From: Eubacterium sp.
Lineage (GTDB): Bacteria > Bacillota > Clostridia > Lachnospirales > Lachnospiraceae
Length of the DNA stretch: 64,000 bases
NCBI GenBank assembly: GCA_017480495.1
Contig: JAFVAQ010000036.1
Location: forward strand, 81,840 to 145,839
Reading direction: 5' to 3'
Shown here: positions 25,557 to 35,865 of the stretch, in pieces
Layout of the letters: each line of letters opens with the position of its first letter
Position numbering within the stretch: position 1 is the first letter of the stretch
Program-made: the position numbers and the translations under genes
Notes under the pieces: generated by a model
What the model was told of the DNA's origin: nothing
The model's database searches: none
What the model saw: the letters and a program-made list of their open reading frames with translations, nothing else

Positions 25557-28527
25557 CCTTTACCACCCTTTTTATACTACGACGCTTTGATATACCTAAA
25601 CTAATAAGGAATATTAAACTAAAGGACATAAGCCCTGCAATCATAACAAAGAGTCCCTTACTAACGCCTGACATCAGAACAAGACCGAAAACAAATGAAC
25701 CTAGAGACTGAGCTCCATTTTCAAAGAGACTATATATTCCCATACTTCTATCATATCCATACTCCTCAACCTCATGGAGATCAGTATAATATGCAGATAA
25801 AAGTGGTATTCCAAAGCTATCAGCTATTCCTATTAATACAAGCGCAAGGAACAAGGTTTTAACATTATGATTAAGTGCTATATTAAGGAACGCCTCAGCA
25901 TAAAGTACCGCACTTAAGAATAGACCTAAGCCCTTAGCATTATGCTTAGAGAAGAGCGCTGTCAGCTTAGAACCAAGTATAACTGAGAGCACTCCAGTAA
26001 TTATATAGGAGTAACCAATATGTGTCTCTGAGATTCCCCATCTATCTCCAAGGATAGGATACATATAATAGAGATAATATCCACTTATAAGAAGTGGTGT
26101 CAGCATAAACAAGAAATAGGTTATTACTCTTGGCTTGAAGACAAAGCTAATAGGATTCATCTTCTTCTCACCAGCATCTTCACCTTCTTCTTCTACATAG
26201 TCCATCTTTGCAAGATATTTATTAGATACGTATATAAGTATAATACTTGAAAAGCCAGTTATGAGGAAGAGGAGCTTGTAGTTAACCCACTGAATGAGGA
26301 AACCACCCAGCACAACTCCGGCGTTACATCCTGTAAGAGATGCAATATTTTCCAAAGCGTAGCCTCTATCCTTTTCTTCTTCTGGAAGTGAGGCTATGAA
26401 AACATTTACAAGCAGGAGTTCTACTCCCCATCCCATTCCAAGAAGAATAGAACTTAGAGATAGCACCCAAATATTAGGAATAACTCTCAGAATAAGGCTT
26501 CCTGTGAAAACCATTGAGGACAGCATAACTGATTTTCTAACGCCAAGCTTTCTTATAATCTTACCGCCTATAGCTGAGAATATCGCTCCCGAGAATACCT
26601 CTGCACTGACTGGTATAGCAGCCATTATTTCAGGTGTGAAGAAAGCGAAATTGAATTCTTTAGAAATCTTAGTCGCATAAATAGGAAGTATTGCCGCAGT
26701 GAGATTCGTAAAGAAGAATACCAGGAATATAACATTTCTAAATATCTCTGATGGCAGCTCCTTAGGACTTCCGCCCGCTTCAACTTTTTCTCTATATTTC
26801 TGCTGGCCTTCCACATATGAAACAATTTCAAGTGCCACCATTATAATAACTACTGTCATGGCTATAACGTTAATGAGCAGCTTGAAGAGAAGCGCTCTAT
26901 TCTTCTCGTTGATCGTGGTCATATCAGTTCCGACTTCGACTATACCTATTGTATTACCTTGACCATCAGTAAGTGGTTTCTTGATATATAGGTAGTCACC
27001 CTGGCTAGTTGAACTCTGATATCTCTTAGTTCCGCCCCCATCAATGATATCTTGGTAGTCATCAATAGTTTCTCCAGTTGGATAACATGCATATATATCC
27101 TCAAGAGTATATACAATAACGACCTCTCCGTTTGGTCTGAAGTTATATATCTCACAATATAGATCTTCACCCTCTTTTGTGAAGAATACATCCCTCGCAG
27201 ACTTTCTAATGAGCTTATAGTCCTCCCCCATGAAATCAGAGACCTTGCTGATATTTTCTACCGACTCAGAAGGAAGCTTAGCTATTGTAATTGAGGCCGC
27301 AAGTTCTTCCTTACGGTATAGCTCATCCATATATTGTTCTTGAAAACTTGGGAAAAGACTTCCGAGGAATAAAGCACCAAGAATAACAACACCAATAATT
27401 ATTCCGACTATAAGTCTTATAGACTGATTCTGCTGAGTAAATACAAAGTGAAGTCCCTTTGCAAGCAAAATTATAAATGTCGTAACTACAAACAAACCTG
27501 CCAAATTATATAAAAAGCCTTCTATGAATAAACGATTTCCGTACTTAGCAGAATCTACAAATTCACAGTTATCGCCATCCCATAGACTTATTCCACTCTC
27601 AGAAACGGAACAGATACCACCCATATCTGCATTTACAATAGCGTCCATTTCTCTTTCTTCAATATCCTCTGAAGATCTAAGATATGACTTATATCCAGTA
27701 TTGATTTCGTGCTTGATTATCATTCTTCTACCAATATCAGCTATGTAGAGAAAACCATTTTCGTAGCATATATTCTGTGGCACACTTCCATCTTCCATAT
27801 CAGATGTAAAGATAAGCTCATCGTTCTCACCATCGATATATTTATAAACCTGACCTGAATAGGTGTCATAGAACAGAGTTCCCGTCTCCTGATCAAGAGC
27901 AGTATAGAGGATATTTTCATCAGAGTTCTCTATCCTGTAGAGACTATTTCTCTCATTACCATTCTTGTAAACTCCAACACCTGAGGGTTCATTTATCATA
28001 TATAGAATTCCGTCCTCAGTTGGCTCAAATCCTACCACATGCTGGCGCATAGTACTGTGAGGATTGTCCTTCGTATATATTTCCTCAAGTTGCTCACCAT
28101 CTTCAGATATCTTTACTATTTTTTCTTTATTTATACGAATTCCATTATCGTATTCTATCTCGTAGATATAGATACCTCCATCTCCGCCAACAGTTACCTT
28201 GCTGACGCCTTCAAAGCCCACATCCGCTCCATCCAGTATCCATTCTATCTCCCCGTCACTAAGAACCTTATATATTGAATCTCCAGAATCCGCTACAACT
28301 ATCAGATCTCCATTCTCTAGACGTGACGCATCAACAACATCCTCGAACAGGACTTCCTTAAATGGATTCACCAAAAACCATGACTGTAAGTAGTAAAGGA
28401 GAATGCAACTAACAACAAAAACAACTCCCCACAGTATTTTTAATACTCTTCGGGGAGTTAATAGCTTGCTATTTATCTCCTTGATACTCTTAAAATCATT
28501 AATGTTTTTTATCCTTTTGCTGCCCAT
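25534..28527 (-). CDS. Beta-propeller / Cache / MFS fusion membrane protein
   Basis: A 997-residue protein of unusual build. One helix at about 31-52; an extracellular beta-propeller-like region at 55-330 with repeated GDLIVVADSGDSIYKV and GILYMINE-type blades; two helices at about 340-395; a second extracellular region at 400-545 resembling a Cache domain (GDYLYIKKPLTDGQGNTIGIVEVG); a helix at 550-575; then a twelve-helix MFS domain (600-985) with IIRKLGVRKSVM as the loop-2/3 motif. A sensor-coupled transporter or transporter-like receptor is plausible, but no substrate can be inferred. It lies 10 nt after the DUF2156 gene and overlaps the phosphatase gene by 23 nt. Confidence 0.8.
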   Translation of the reverse strand: MGSKRIKNINDFKSIKEINSKLLTPRRVLKILWGVVFVVSCILLYYLQSWFLVNPFKEVLFEDVVDASRLENGDLIVVADSGDSIYKVLSDGEIEWILDGADVGFEGVSKVTVGGDGGIYIYEIEYDNGIRINKEKIVKISEDGEQLEEIYTKDNPHSTMRQHVVGFEPTEDGILYMINEPSGVGVYKNGNERNSLYRIENSDENILYTALDQETGTLFYDTYSGQVYKYIDGENDELIFTSDMEDGSVPQNICYENGFLYIADIGRRMIIKHEINTGYKSYLRSSEDIEEREMDAIVNADMGGICSVSESGISLWDGDNCEFVDSAKYGNRLFIEGFLYNLAGLFVVTTFIILLAKGLHFVFTQQNQSIRLIVGIIIGVVILGALFLGSLFPSFQEQYMDELYRKEELAASITIAKLPSESVENISKVSDFMGEDYKLIRKSARDVFFTKEGEDLYCEIYNFRPNGEVVIVYTLEDIYACYPTGETIDDYQDIIDGGGTKRYQSSTSQGDYLYIKKPLTDGQGNTIGIVEVGTDMTTINEKNRALLFKLLINVIAMTVVIIMVALEIVSYVEGQQKYREKVEAGGSPKELPSEIFRNVIFLVFFFTNLTAAILPIYATKISKEFNFAFFTPEIMAAIPVSAEVFSGAIFSAIGGKIIRKLGVRKSVMLSSMVFTGSLILRVIPNIWVLSLSSILLGMGWGVELLLVNVFIASLPEEEKDRGYALENIASLTGCNAGVVLGGFLIQWVNYKLLFLITGFSSIILIYVSNKYLAKMDYVEEEGEDAGEKKMNPISFVFKPRVITYFLFMLTPLLISGYYLYYMYPILGDRWGISETHIGYSYIITGVLSVILGSKLTALFSKHNAKGLGLFLSAVLYAEAFLNIALNHNVKTLFLALVLIGIADSFGIPLLSAYYTDLHEVEEYGYDRSMGIYSLFENGAQSLGSFVFGLVLMSGVSKGLFVMIAGLMSFSLIFLISLGISKRRSIKRVVKDEEKESL

Positions 28528-28537
28528 AGCTAACCTC

Positions 28538-29491
28538 TTAAACTTCTAGAATTAGTTTTGACTCTAAGGAATAATGTGGAGCCATATGTTCCTTATATCT
28601 TCTCAGACTCTCTACGCCCATATCCTCAGTATAATTTATCTCTGTCACATCTGACATATATCTATCAAAGCTTTCTCTAAGTAAAAATTCATTTAAGCCC
28701 TTAATATGATTGTTCGCATTCTTATACTGATAAACACCGAGGCCATTTCTAACGCTTACTATAGAAAGGCCAACTGCCTTTCCATCAACTCTTACGAGTA
28801 TACCCTCAACATTAAGAGTATCTATATTTTTCACGATTATATCAATAACATTCTTGAGGCATCCATAGTGACACATATTGCAGTCAGTAAACTCGCACCA
28901 TAGATTCTCCATCATTTCTTCGCATTCGTCTGCTAGCTCAGGAGTCAGTTCAACTACCTCATATTCATTTCGGCGCATGAAATATCTATATCTATATCTG
29001 TCATCCTGCGAATCCATTCCAGCCTCGAAATCTTCTGGTGTGAAGACATAATCCATCTCTTCTCTATTATCAGTTACCTTGAAATGGATTCCTGTAGCTT
29101 CGTAGTATGGAAGCATCCATCTAGAGACGTCATAGATCATCAGCTCCGCTCCAAAGAATTCAAAATCCTCCTCCAGAACCTTCATCGCGTCTATTATCTC
29201 TTCCTCAGTATAATGACCTATAAAAGGTATCGCAGATATATATCCTTCAGTACTATCATAATTAACTGCTATAATCAGATCTTCGAATATCTTGTAGTAG
29301 GTCGGAAAGGTATCATGCCATGCATATAGATTCACAAAACATGTAGAGGAACTCCAATGGTTATTCATCTCGTCATAATACTTATCAAAAACCTTTTGAT
29401 CCTCAGGAGTTACCTTTTTGTAGCCTCTTTCAATTATTTTATTTAATAAATCTTCAGGTATTCTAGAATACTGCTTGCTATCTACCTTCAT
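28538..29491 (-). CDS. DUF2156 protein (GNAT-fold, MprF synthase-like)
   Basis: A 317-residue soluble protein. The opening WSSSTCFVNLYAWHDTFPTYYKIFEDLIIAVNYD (shown in part: CFVNLYAWHDTF) and the C-terminal VDGKAVGLSIVS / INYTEDMGVESLRRYKEHMAPHYS match DUF2156, the fold of the phosphatidylglycerol lysyltransferase half of MprF. Members use aminoacyl-tRNA to modify lipids or peptides, though many have no proven substrate. Its ATG overlaps the stop of the alpha-galactosidase gene (ATGA), and the propeller-MFS gene starts 10 nt later. In MprF the synthase domain is fused to a lipid flippase, so the neighbouring MFS protein may be a functional counterpart; this is inference. Confidence 0.82.
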   Translation of the reverse strand: MKVDSKQYSRIPEDLLNKIIERGYKKVTPEDQKVFDKYYDEMNNHWSSSTCFVNLYAWHDTFPTYYKIFEDLIIAVNYDSTEGYISAIPFIGHYTEEEIIDAMKVLEEDFEFFGAELMIYDVSRWMLPYYEATGIHFKVTDNREEMDYVFTPEDFEAGMDSQDDRYRYRYFMRRNEYEVVELTPELADECEEMMENLWCEFTDCNMCHYGCLKNVIDIIVKNIDTLNVEGILVRVDGKAVGLSIVSVRNGLGVYQYKNANNHIKGLNEFLLRESFDRYMSDVTEINYTEDMGVESLRRYKEHMAPHYSLESKLILEV

Positions 29492-31869
29492 GATATATCT
29501 ACTGCCTCCATATAATAAACTCTTGCGGCAAAGTCCGCAAAAACACGTGTTTTATCATTAAAGCCTGTACCTGCATAAGCCGGAAGTAGTTTAACACCAG
29601 CTCCCATTATAGCACTTCCGAACATATTTAGGCTATCATAATCTCCTCCGAGCTTATATACCTTAGATAGTATGTCCTGCGTTACTGAACCAGGCTTTAT
29701 ATGTACAGGTGAAACTGTGTTCACCAAATCACCAAATTCTTTGATATTTACCTTTATCTCTCTATTATAGAAATGATAATACTTGTCACGGTCGAGTCCA
29801 CGTGGTCTGAAATATTCATAGGACATATTTGGATTCGCAAGTCTCTGAACTATGAGACCTACAGCCTTCTCCTTATCTGGGGAAACCACCGTCCATTCAG
29901 TGACATTTTCATTTCCATATGAATTCCTAAAGGTTCTTCCTCTATACATTTGACCATATTGGAATACCTTGCGGAATTTCTTATATACCTCAACCTGTCT
30001 CTTAACTTCCGCCAGATCGTCCCTACTCATATCACATAAGTTACATTCATAACCCATGCTACCAAAGGCCGCAACTCCGAACCTTGTCTCAAGAGGAGTT
30101 ATTCTAAGCGTCTGATGATTAGGAACTCCGGACACATGAGCGCTCCAGCAGCTCTGAGGATATCCGTAGCTATATCCACTCTGAATATCTGTACGCATTA
30201 TAGCGTCAGTATCATCGCTTCCCCATATCTGAGGGAAGTAGCTGAGAATTCCGAGGTCGAATCTATTACCCCCTGCAGCACATCCTTCAAAGAGGATATG
30301 TGGAAATCTCTCTGTGAGAACCTTCATACATATATATAGGCCAATGATATATCTATGAGTAAGCTCTCCTTGATAATTATATGTATCCGAAAGCCCTGCC
30401 AGATAGCTTGAATAAATATCTGTCAGAGTTCGGTTCATATCCCATTTTACATATTCTATATTTGCAGAGGAGAACACCTTGGACATAGCCTCTATGATGT
30501 AGTCCTGAACTGCTGGATTTGCAAGATCAAGTATTCTCTGATTACGTCCCTCGCTGTGCTCCTTCAGGGGATTCTGAATAGCCCAATCCGGATGCTCTCT
30601 ATATAGATTGGAATTAACACTTACCATCTCTGGCTCAACCCAAAGACCAAAGGATAATCCCAGCTTATTAATCTTATCCGCTAATCCTTTAAGTCCTCCT
30701 GGCAGCTTCTTCTTGTTAGGGTACCAGTCTCCAAGCGAAGATGTGTCATCATTTCTCTCGCCAAACCAGCCATCATCCATAACAAAGAGTTCTATTCCAA
30801 CCTCCTTAGCTGCCTTTGCAAGTTTAAGAAGCTTTCTCTCATTTATATCAAAGTAAGCCGCCTCCCAACTATTAAGAAGAACAGGACGTTCCTTCTTACT
30901 CCATTCACCTCTCGTAACATGTTCTCGAATAAAGCGGTGGAAATTCGTGCTCAGTCCATTAAAACCAGCAAAGGAAAATGTCATTATAGCCTCTGGAGTT
31001 TCGAACTCCTCTCCACTCTCCAGACGCCACTTAAATCCCCTAGGATTTATTCCCCACAGGACTCTGGTCTTATCAAATTCATTTACCTCTACTATCTCCG
31101 CGTGATTACCGCTGTATATAAGATTAAATCCAAAGGCTATTCCATAGTCTTCTGTAGTTGTCTCCCTTGAAAGCATGAATAACGGATTGGCATTACTGGA
31201 AGAAGTACCTGTATAGCTTGAATTGATATGCTTACCGGCCTTTATAGTCACATCCTTACGCCCCATCTCCCTGGCCCACGCTCCGTTAAAGGTTGACATA
31301 ACATAATCGTCGCCATTGATTCCCAGCTGAGCAGACATTAGCTGATGTATAAATACAGCCTTCTTGCCATAATTAACAAGACGTGCTGTTCTAGTTATTA
31401 CATTTTCTTCCTCATAGACATAATAATCCAGGAAGAGCCTCAGTTCATTTGCTTTATCAATGAGGGATATCTGCAGGTGACTACGCTCTCCCTTTAGTCC
31501 ATAGGAGGAAGGCATAGTACTTAGCTCCTCCTTTATATCATCAATCTCAGAGGCCTCAAACAGAAAATCTGAGGTTCTGCTCCCATCAGAATTCTCAACC
31601 ACCGCAAAGGCCTCTCGATTGTCCCCTCTTCCTTCAAAGGATGCCTCCAAAAGAAGATTGTTCAGTGTTAGTTGAGGAAACTCTGCACTATATGCATTAT
31701 TATTTCCTGGAATAAATTCCTGGCGTTCTATAAGACCATCCAGACTATCTACAACACGGATACGTGATCCGTAGTATAAATGCTCCAGATGTCCACTCTT
31801 TGTAATTCTAAAAATATATGAAGTATTATCTGTATTTAATACGAAATAACTCTTTCCATCTATTATCAT
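29488..31869 (-). CDS. GH36 alpha-galactosidase
   Basis: A 793-residue cytosolic enzyme (no signal peptide) that removes alpha-1,6-galactose from melibiose and raffinose oligosaccharides. The N-terminal beta-sandwich covers about 1-320. The catalytic barrel has ELFVMDDGWFGERNDD, the nucleophile in YVKWDMNR, FEGCAAGGNRFD, and the acid/base Asp in WGSDDTDA. The Cys-Gly substrate loop and length fit clostridial GH36. It lies 39 nt after the GPH symporter (RBS AAGGAC) and is coupled to the DUF2156 gene by a 4-nt overlap. Confidence 0.95.
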   Translation of the reverse strand: MIIDGKSYFVLNTDNTSYIFRITKSGHLEHLYYGSRIRVVDSLDGLIERQEFIPGNNNAYSAEFPQLTLNNLLLEASFEGRGDNREAFAVVENSDGSRTSDFLFEASEIDDIKEELSTMPSSYGLKGERSHLQISLIDKANELRLFLDYYVYEEENVITRTARLVNYGKKAVFIHQLMSAQLGINGDDYVMSTFNGAWAREMGRKDVTIKAGKHINSSYTGTSSSNANPLFMLSRETTTEDYGIAFGFNLIYSGNHAEIVEVNEFDKTRVLWGINPRGFKWRLESGEEFETPEAIMTFSFAGFNGLSTNFHRFIREHVTRGEWSKKERPVLLNSWEAAYFDINERKLLKLAKAAKEVGIELFVMDDGWFGERNDDTSSLGDWYPNKKKLPGGLKGLADKINKLGLSFGLWVEPEMVSVNSNLYREHPDWAIQNPLKEHSEGRNQRILDLANPAVQDYIIEAMSKVFSSANIEYVKWDMNRTLTDIYSSYLAGLSDTYNYQGELTHRYIIGLYICMKVLTERFPHILFEGCAAGGNRFDLGILSYFPQIWGSDDTDAIMRTDIQSGYSYGYPQSCWSAHVSGVPNHQTLRITPLETRFGVAAFGSMGYECNLCDMSRDDLAEVKRQVEVYKKFRKVFQYGQMYRGRTFRNSYGNENVTEWTVVSPDKEKAVGLIVQRLANPNMSYEYFRPRGLDRDKYYHFYNREIKVNIKEFGDLVNTVSPVHIKPGSVTQDILSKVYKLGGDYDSLNMFGSAIMGAGVKLLPAYAGTGFNDKTRVFADFAARVYYMEAVDIS

Positions 31870-31908
31870 TTGTAAGTCCTTTTTAAATGCTCTCTTATTC
31901 TACTCCAC

Positions 31909-33360
31909 CTATTCACTTACTTCATTTAACGCTGCAGAACTGGCATCGCGTACTTTCAGTTCTTCTGTAATCTCCTTCATCTTGTCTTCCGTTAAGATGA
32001 ACTTTTTCTTAAATACTATTATGGCTATAAAAAGACCTATGATTGGAATAATCGTCATAGTCATTCTAAGTCCCAGCTTAGCGGCTGCTGATACATCTGC
32101 AGAGAAATCATGAAGCAGATCCGCTGCTCCTTCAGTATCATCACTCAGATTATTAACCTGCAGACATATTGAGGCAACAAGCGCTGCAATACCGGATGCA
32201 AGCTTAACTACAAAGGTCTGCATAGAGAAGATAACCGATTCATCTCTTCTACTATTTTTGAGATCCCCGTAGTCTACTGTATTCGCCAAGAATACTGTTG
32301 TCAGTACCTGAAGTACTCCATTCGCAGCAAAGATAAAGAAGCCTGGGATAAAGAGTATGAATACATTTGACATATTTATAAATGCTATTGCAAGAAGAAC
32401 TCCGTATCCTATTATTGCACTAGCAAGACAGATATAGAATACTTTGATATTGCTAGCGAACTTACGAAGGACTGGATAGAAAATCATCATTGAAAGTATC
32501 TGAATAGCACCACCAAACATGTTGAAATATGTGAAGCTGCCCTTCCAGCCCGCTCCACCAAAATCATATTTGAAGAAATATATAACAAGGTTTGATGTGA
32601 TATATATCGATGTATTGATAAGTACAATTGCAAGAACTATTGTCATCGCCTGATCATTTGTGATAAGAGCCTTGAACATCTGTCCTACAGATGGTGACTC
32701 CATATCAACCGTTGCCTGCTCTTTTATATTCACACAGGTGATAATGATGAATACGATAAAGAGAATAGCTATGATAAGTGCAAACCACTTAAAGCCGGCT
32801 ATTTCAACAGCTTTTGCAGAAGCATTTGAACCTGCTATAAGCTTTCCAATCTTGCTAACAATTGCAACTGTGAAGATAGTAACTAATGCTGAACCTACAC
32901 CTGCACAGGAACGAGCGAGAGTTGTCAGATTCTCTCTATCCTTACCCGAATCAGTAAAAGCAGGTATCATTGACCAATAAGGAATATCCATCATTGTATA
33001 GGTTACTCCCCATAGAATATAAGTAACTGCTGCATAGGCTACAAGTCCCTTGCCATCTAAACTAGGTGGGCAGGCAAACATCAGAAACAGTATAATGGCA
33101 TTTGTTATAGTTCCAATCATCAGCCAAGGTCTGAACTTACCCCATTTAGTCTTGGTCTTCGCAACAATAACTCCCATGATAGGATCATTAAATGCATCGA
33201 ATACTCTTGCTGCCATAAGAATGATACCCATTGCTATAGCATTTACTCCAAGAACATTTTGAAAATAGTAAAGCACATAACTTGCTGAGAGCATGTAAAC
33301 CATGTCTTTACCTACAGCTCCCAGTCCATAAGAAATCTTTTCTGTTAATCCTAGCTTCAT
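31909..33360 (-). CDS. GPH-family galactoside:cation symporter
   Basis: A 483-residue twelve-helix permease of the glycoside-pentoside-hexuronide family (MelB-like). N-terminal KISYGLGAVGKDMVYMLSASYVLYYF, the cation-site region VFDAFNDPIMG, and KTKWGKFRPWLMIG are family hallmarks. Between GH2 and GH36 genes it probably imports galactosides driven by Na+ or H+. RBS AGGAGAAGG precedes the start; the gap to GH2 is 31 nt. Confidence 0.95.
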   Translation of the reverse strand: MKLGLTEKISYGLGAVGKDMVYMLSASYVLYYFQNVLGVNAIAMGIILMAARVFDAFNDPIMGVIVAKTKTKWGKFRPWLMIGTITNAIILFLMFACPPSLDGKGLVAYAAVTYILWGVTYTMMDIPYWSMIPAFTDSGKDRENLTTLARSCAGVGSALVTIFTVAIVSKIGKLIAGSNASAKAVEIAGFKWFALIIAILFIVFIIITCVNIKEQATVDMESPSVGQMFKALITNDQAMTIVLAIVLINTSIYITSNLVIYFFKYDFGGAGWKGSFTYFNMFGGAIQILSMMIFYPVLRKFASNIKVFYICLASAIIGYGVLLAIAFINMSNVFILFIPGFFIFAANGVLQVLTTVFLANTVDYGDLKNSRRDESVIFSMQTFVVKLASGIAALVASICLQVNNLSDDTEGAADLLHDFSADVSAAAKLGLRMTMTIIPIIGLFIAIIVFKKKFILTEDKMKEITEELKVRDASSAALNEVSE

Positions 33361-33391
33361 ACGCCTTCTCCTTTTTTTATTTCTTACTTCG

Positions 33392-35845
33392 CTACTTAAT
33401 TATAAAATCTACAGTTGTTGTTTCCCCATTTTGTGTTGTTATACTAAGCTTTGCTGTTCCTGTCTTGCCAGTGGTCTTAATATATGTACCACCCATACCA
33501 CCCTGGAGAGATATAACTGATGGACCAATCAGTTCAATAGGTCCTTCAACAGTAAAGCTTAATGGATCATTTGAAAATGGAAGTACATTTCCATATTCAT
33601 CCCTATCCTCTATTCTTATAGCTGCAACATCATAGGAACTCTCTTCCTTTAGTTCAGTATGATCGACATCTATAAATAGTTTTCTCTTTGTCATAGGAGC
33701 AAGTGTTACAGTCTTAACAACCTCACCGTCCTTAATAGCTTCAAATCGGTAGGTAGTAGACTCACTTCCCCAATCTCCTACATATTTATTGAAATAAGCA
33801 ACTGCGTCAGTCATGCTCATTCTGTATTTAACACTTACAAATCCAGCCTTAGCCATCATCTTTTTAGACATGCCATAGAGACCAACTCTTGCAACTTCAT
33901 TCAAGAGTACCTTCAGGTCCTCTGCCTGCTTCTCAGACATACCTGGTTCACCCTCTAGAATGGCATCTCCTATATAATCATCTACCTTGATAGGTCCATG
34001 ACTTAGATTCTTCCATTCACTATCTGCAGTGAAATACTCCTTTATAAATCTATCATTCTTGTACATCTTCACGCTGTCAGCATTTGTGAGAATATAAACA
34101 TCGCCTCTGTTGCTTCCAGGATGCTCGCCGATATCCATCGAGGAGCTAACCTTAAGTACAGGAGTATCCTCCTGCTGAATGCTATAAACTGCTGCAGCCA
34201 GCTTAGGATTACGGAACATATCCATAACTCCGTGATAGCATATACGGTCTCCACTTCCGAAGTCCTTATGAGTATTATAATCAAACATACACCAGCCAAA
34301 AGAACCTGCTATATCTGTCTGATTAGCAACCTCATCTATAACATTTGCATGCCTAAGCATATGCTCCATTCTGTGTTCTTCCCAATCGAAGGCCTTAGTA
34401 GGATACATATGTCCATTGTATTCACTTACAAGATATGGCTTGTCGACATTCGAAGTAACATCTGATTTCTTCTCTACGCCCTTGTTGCCACCGGTATGAG
34501 AGAAATCATTGTAGGTATAAACATCCTCCAGCATGCTACCCTTCTTGTAGCAACGAACTCCACCTGTCTGACGGGATGGATCAAGCTCTCTGCAAAGCTC
34601 ATTAGTTCTGGTGTAGAAATCATCATCGTCTACGGACTCATTTATTCTTACGCCCCAGAGAATAATGGATGGATGATTCCTATACTGTGTAACCATCTCG
34701 CGTACATTCTCTACCGCCTGATCCTTCCAGTCTGCATCACCTATATGCTGCCAGCCTGGGAATTCAGTAAATACAAGAAGCCCCAGCTCGTCGCATTTAT
34801 CTATAAAATACTGACTCTGAGGATAATGTGAAGTACGAACTGCATTTAGTCCCAGCTCATATTTGAGTATATTTGCATCCCGCTCCTGCATAGATTTCGG
34901 CATCGCATATCCAACATAAGGATAGCTTTGATGACGGTTTAGTCCACGAATCTTAACCTTACGTCCGTTGAGGAAGAAACCACTCACCTTGAACTGTGCC
35001 CTGCGGAATCCTATTTTAACTTCTTTTTCATCAAGGACCTTGTCCTTAGTATTCTTTCTGTTTGGATCAGCCTTCTTGATAAGCTCGGTCTTAACCTCGT
35101 ATCTGACAGGATTCTCGATATCCCACAGTTCTACCTCTCCTGTCATGGCTGGAATATCTGAGAGGACATTTCCCTCTCCTTCTATATTCTGGCAGATAAG
35201 CTCCTGGTATTCTGTCTCGCCACACCTTCTGATAGACTGTCTAATTGCTAGCCCCTCGCTCATTTCATTTAGCTCTATCCTCGAAAGTATCTGAGAGGCT
35301 CCAACCTTCCTGATACCATCTTCTTCAAACTTATCTGCAAGCTTTGTGGTAATAAAAATGTCTTTGATATAGTTCTTCTCTTTGACATCTATATAGACAT
35401 CTCTATATATGCCACCATAAGTCATATAATCTATAACAAAACCAAATGGAGGAATATTTAAACTCTCTCTGCTATCACATTTAACTGCGATAACATTATC
35501 CTCGCCTATTTTAAGTGCTGCAGAGATATCTGCAGTAAATGCTGTATATCCTGTGTGATGCTCTGCAACCCTGACACTGTTAACGTATACAGTTGCATCA
35601 TGAGCAACTCCTTCAAAGGTCAGAAGTATCTTCTTACCCTCCCACTTCTTAGGAGCCTTCAGAATTCTTCTATAACCACTAACCATCTGGTAATCCTTCT
35701 CATCACAATAATGATAAGGTAATTCCTTTACAGTATGTGGTATACGTACATCCTTCATAGATGAATCTGTATAATCTCTACCTAGAATATCCTCACTGAA
35801 ATTCTCGCTGAATTTCCAGTCGTTATTTAAGTATATCCTCTCCAT
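33392..35845 (-). CDS. GH2 beta-galactosidase-like glycosidase
   Basis: An 817-residue cytosolic GH2 enzyme. The jelly-roll N-domain (about 1-190: LNNDWKF, FEGVAHDATVYVN), an immunoglobulin-like domain, then the barrel (about 300-600: IRGLNRHQSYPYVGYAMP, NAVRTSHYPQS). The acid/base is the Glu of WGVRINES and the nucleophile the Glu of YLVSEYNGH. A C-terminal extension after 650 carries an Ig-like sandwich, as in many gut GH2s. Beta-galactosidase is the likeliest activity given GPH and GH36 neighbours; GH2 also includes mannosidases and glucuronidases. RBS AAGGAGGG; 20 nt after the TetR gene. Confidence 0.9.
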   Translation of the reverse strand: MERIYLNNDWKFSENFSEDILGRDYTDSSMKDVRIPHTVKELPYHYCDEKDYQMVSGYRRILKAPKKWEGKKILLTFEGVAHDATVYVNSVRVAEHHTGYTAFTADISAALKIGEDNVIAVKCDSRESLNIPPFGFVIDYMTYGGIYRDVYIDVKEKNYIKDIFITTKLADKFEEDGIRKVGASQILSRIELNEMSEGLAIRQSIRRCGETEYQELICQNIEGEGNVLSDIPAMTGEVELWDIENPVRYEVKTELIKKADPNRKNTKDKVLDEKEVKIGFRRAQFKVSGFFLNGRKVKIRGLNRHQSYPYVGYAMPKSMQERDANILKYELGLNAVRTSHYPQSQYFIDKCDELGLLVFTEFPGWQHIGDADWKDQAVENVREMVTQYRNHPSIILWGVRINESVDDDDFYTRTNELCRELDPSRQTGGVRCYKKGSMLEDVYTYNDFSHTGGNKGVEKKSDVTSNVDKPYLVSEYNGHMYPTKAFDWEEHRMEHMLRHANVIDEVANQTDIAGSFGWCMFDYNTHKDFGSGDRICYHGVMDMFRNPKLAAAVYSIQQEDTPVLKVSSSMDIGEHPGSNRGDVYILTNADSVKMYKNDRFIKEYFTADSEWKNLSHGPIKVDDYIGDAILEGEPGMSEKQAEDLKVLLNEVARVGLYGMSKKMMAKAGFVSVKYRMSMTDAVAYFNKYVGDWGSESTTYRFEAIKDGEVVKTVTLAPMTKRKLFIDVDHTELKEESSYDVAAIRIEDRDEYGNVLPFSNDPLSFTVEGPIELIGPSVISLQGGMGGTYIKTTGKTGTAKLSITTQNGETTTVDFIIK

Positions 35846-35865
35846 TGTAACCCTCCTTGTAAGTA

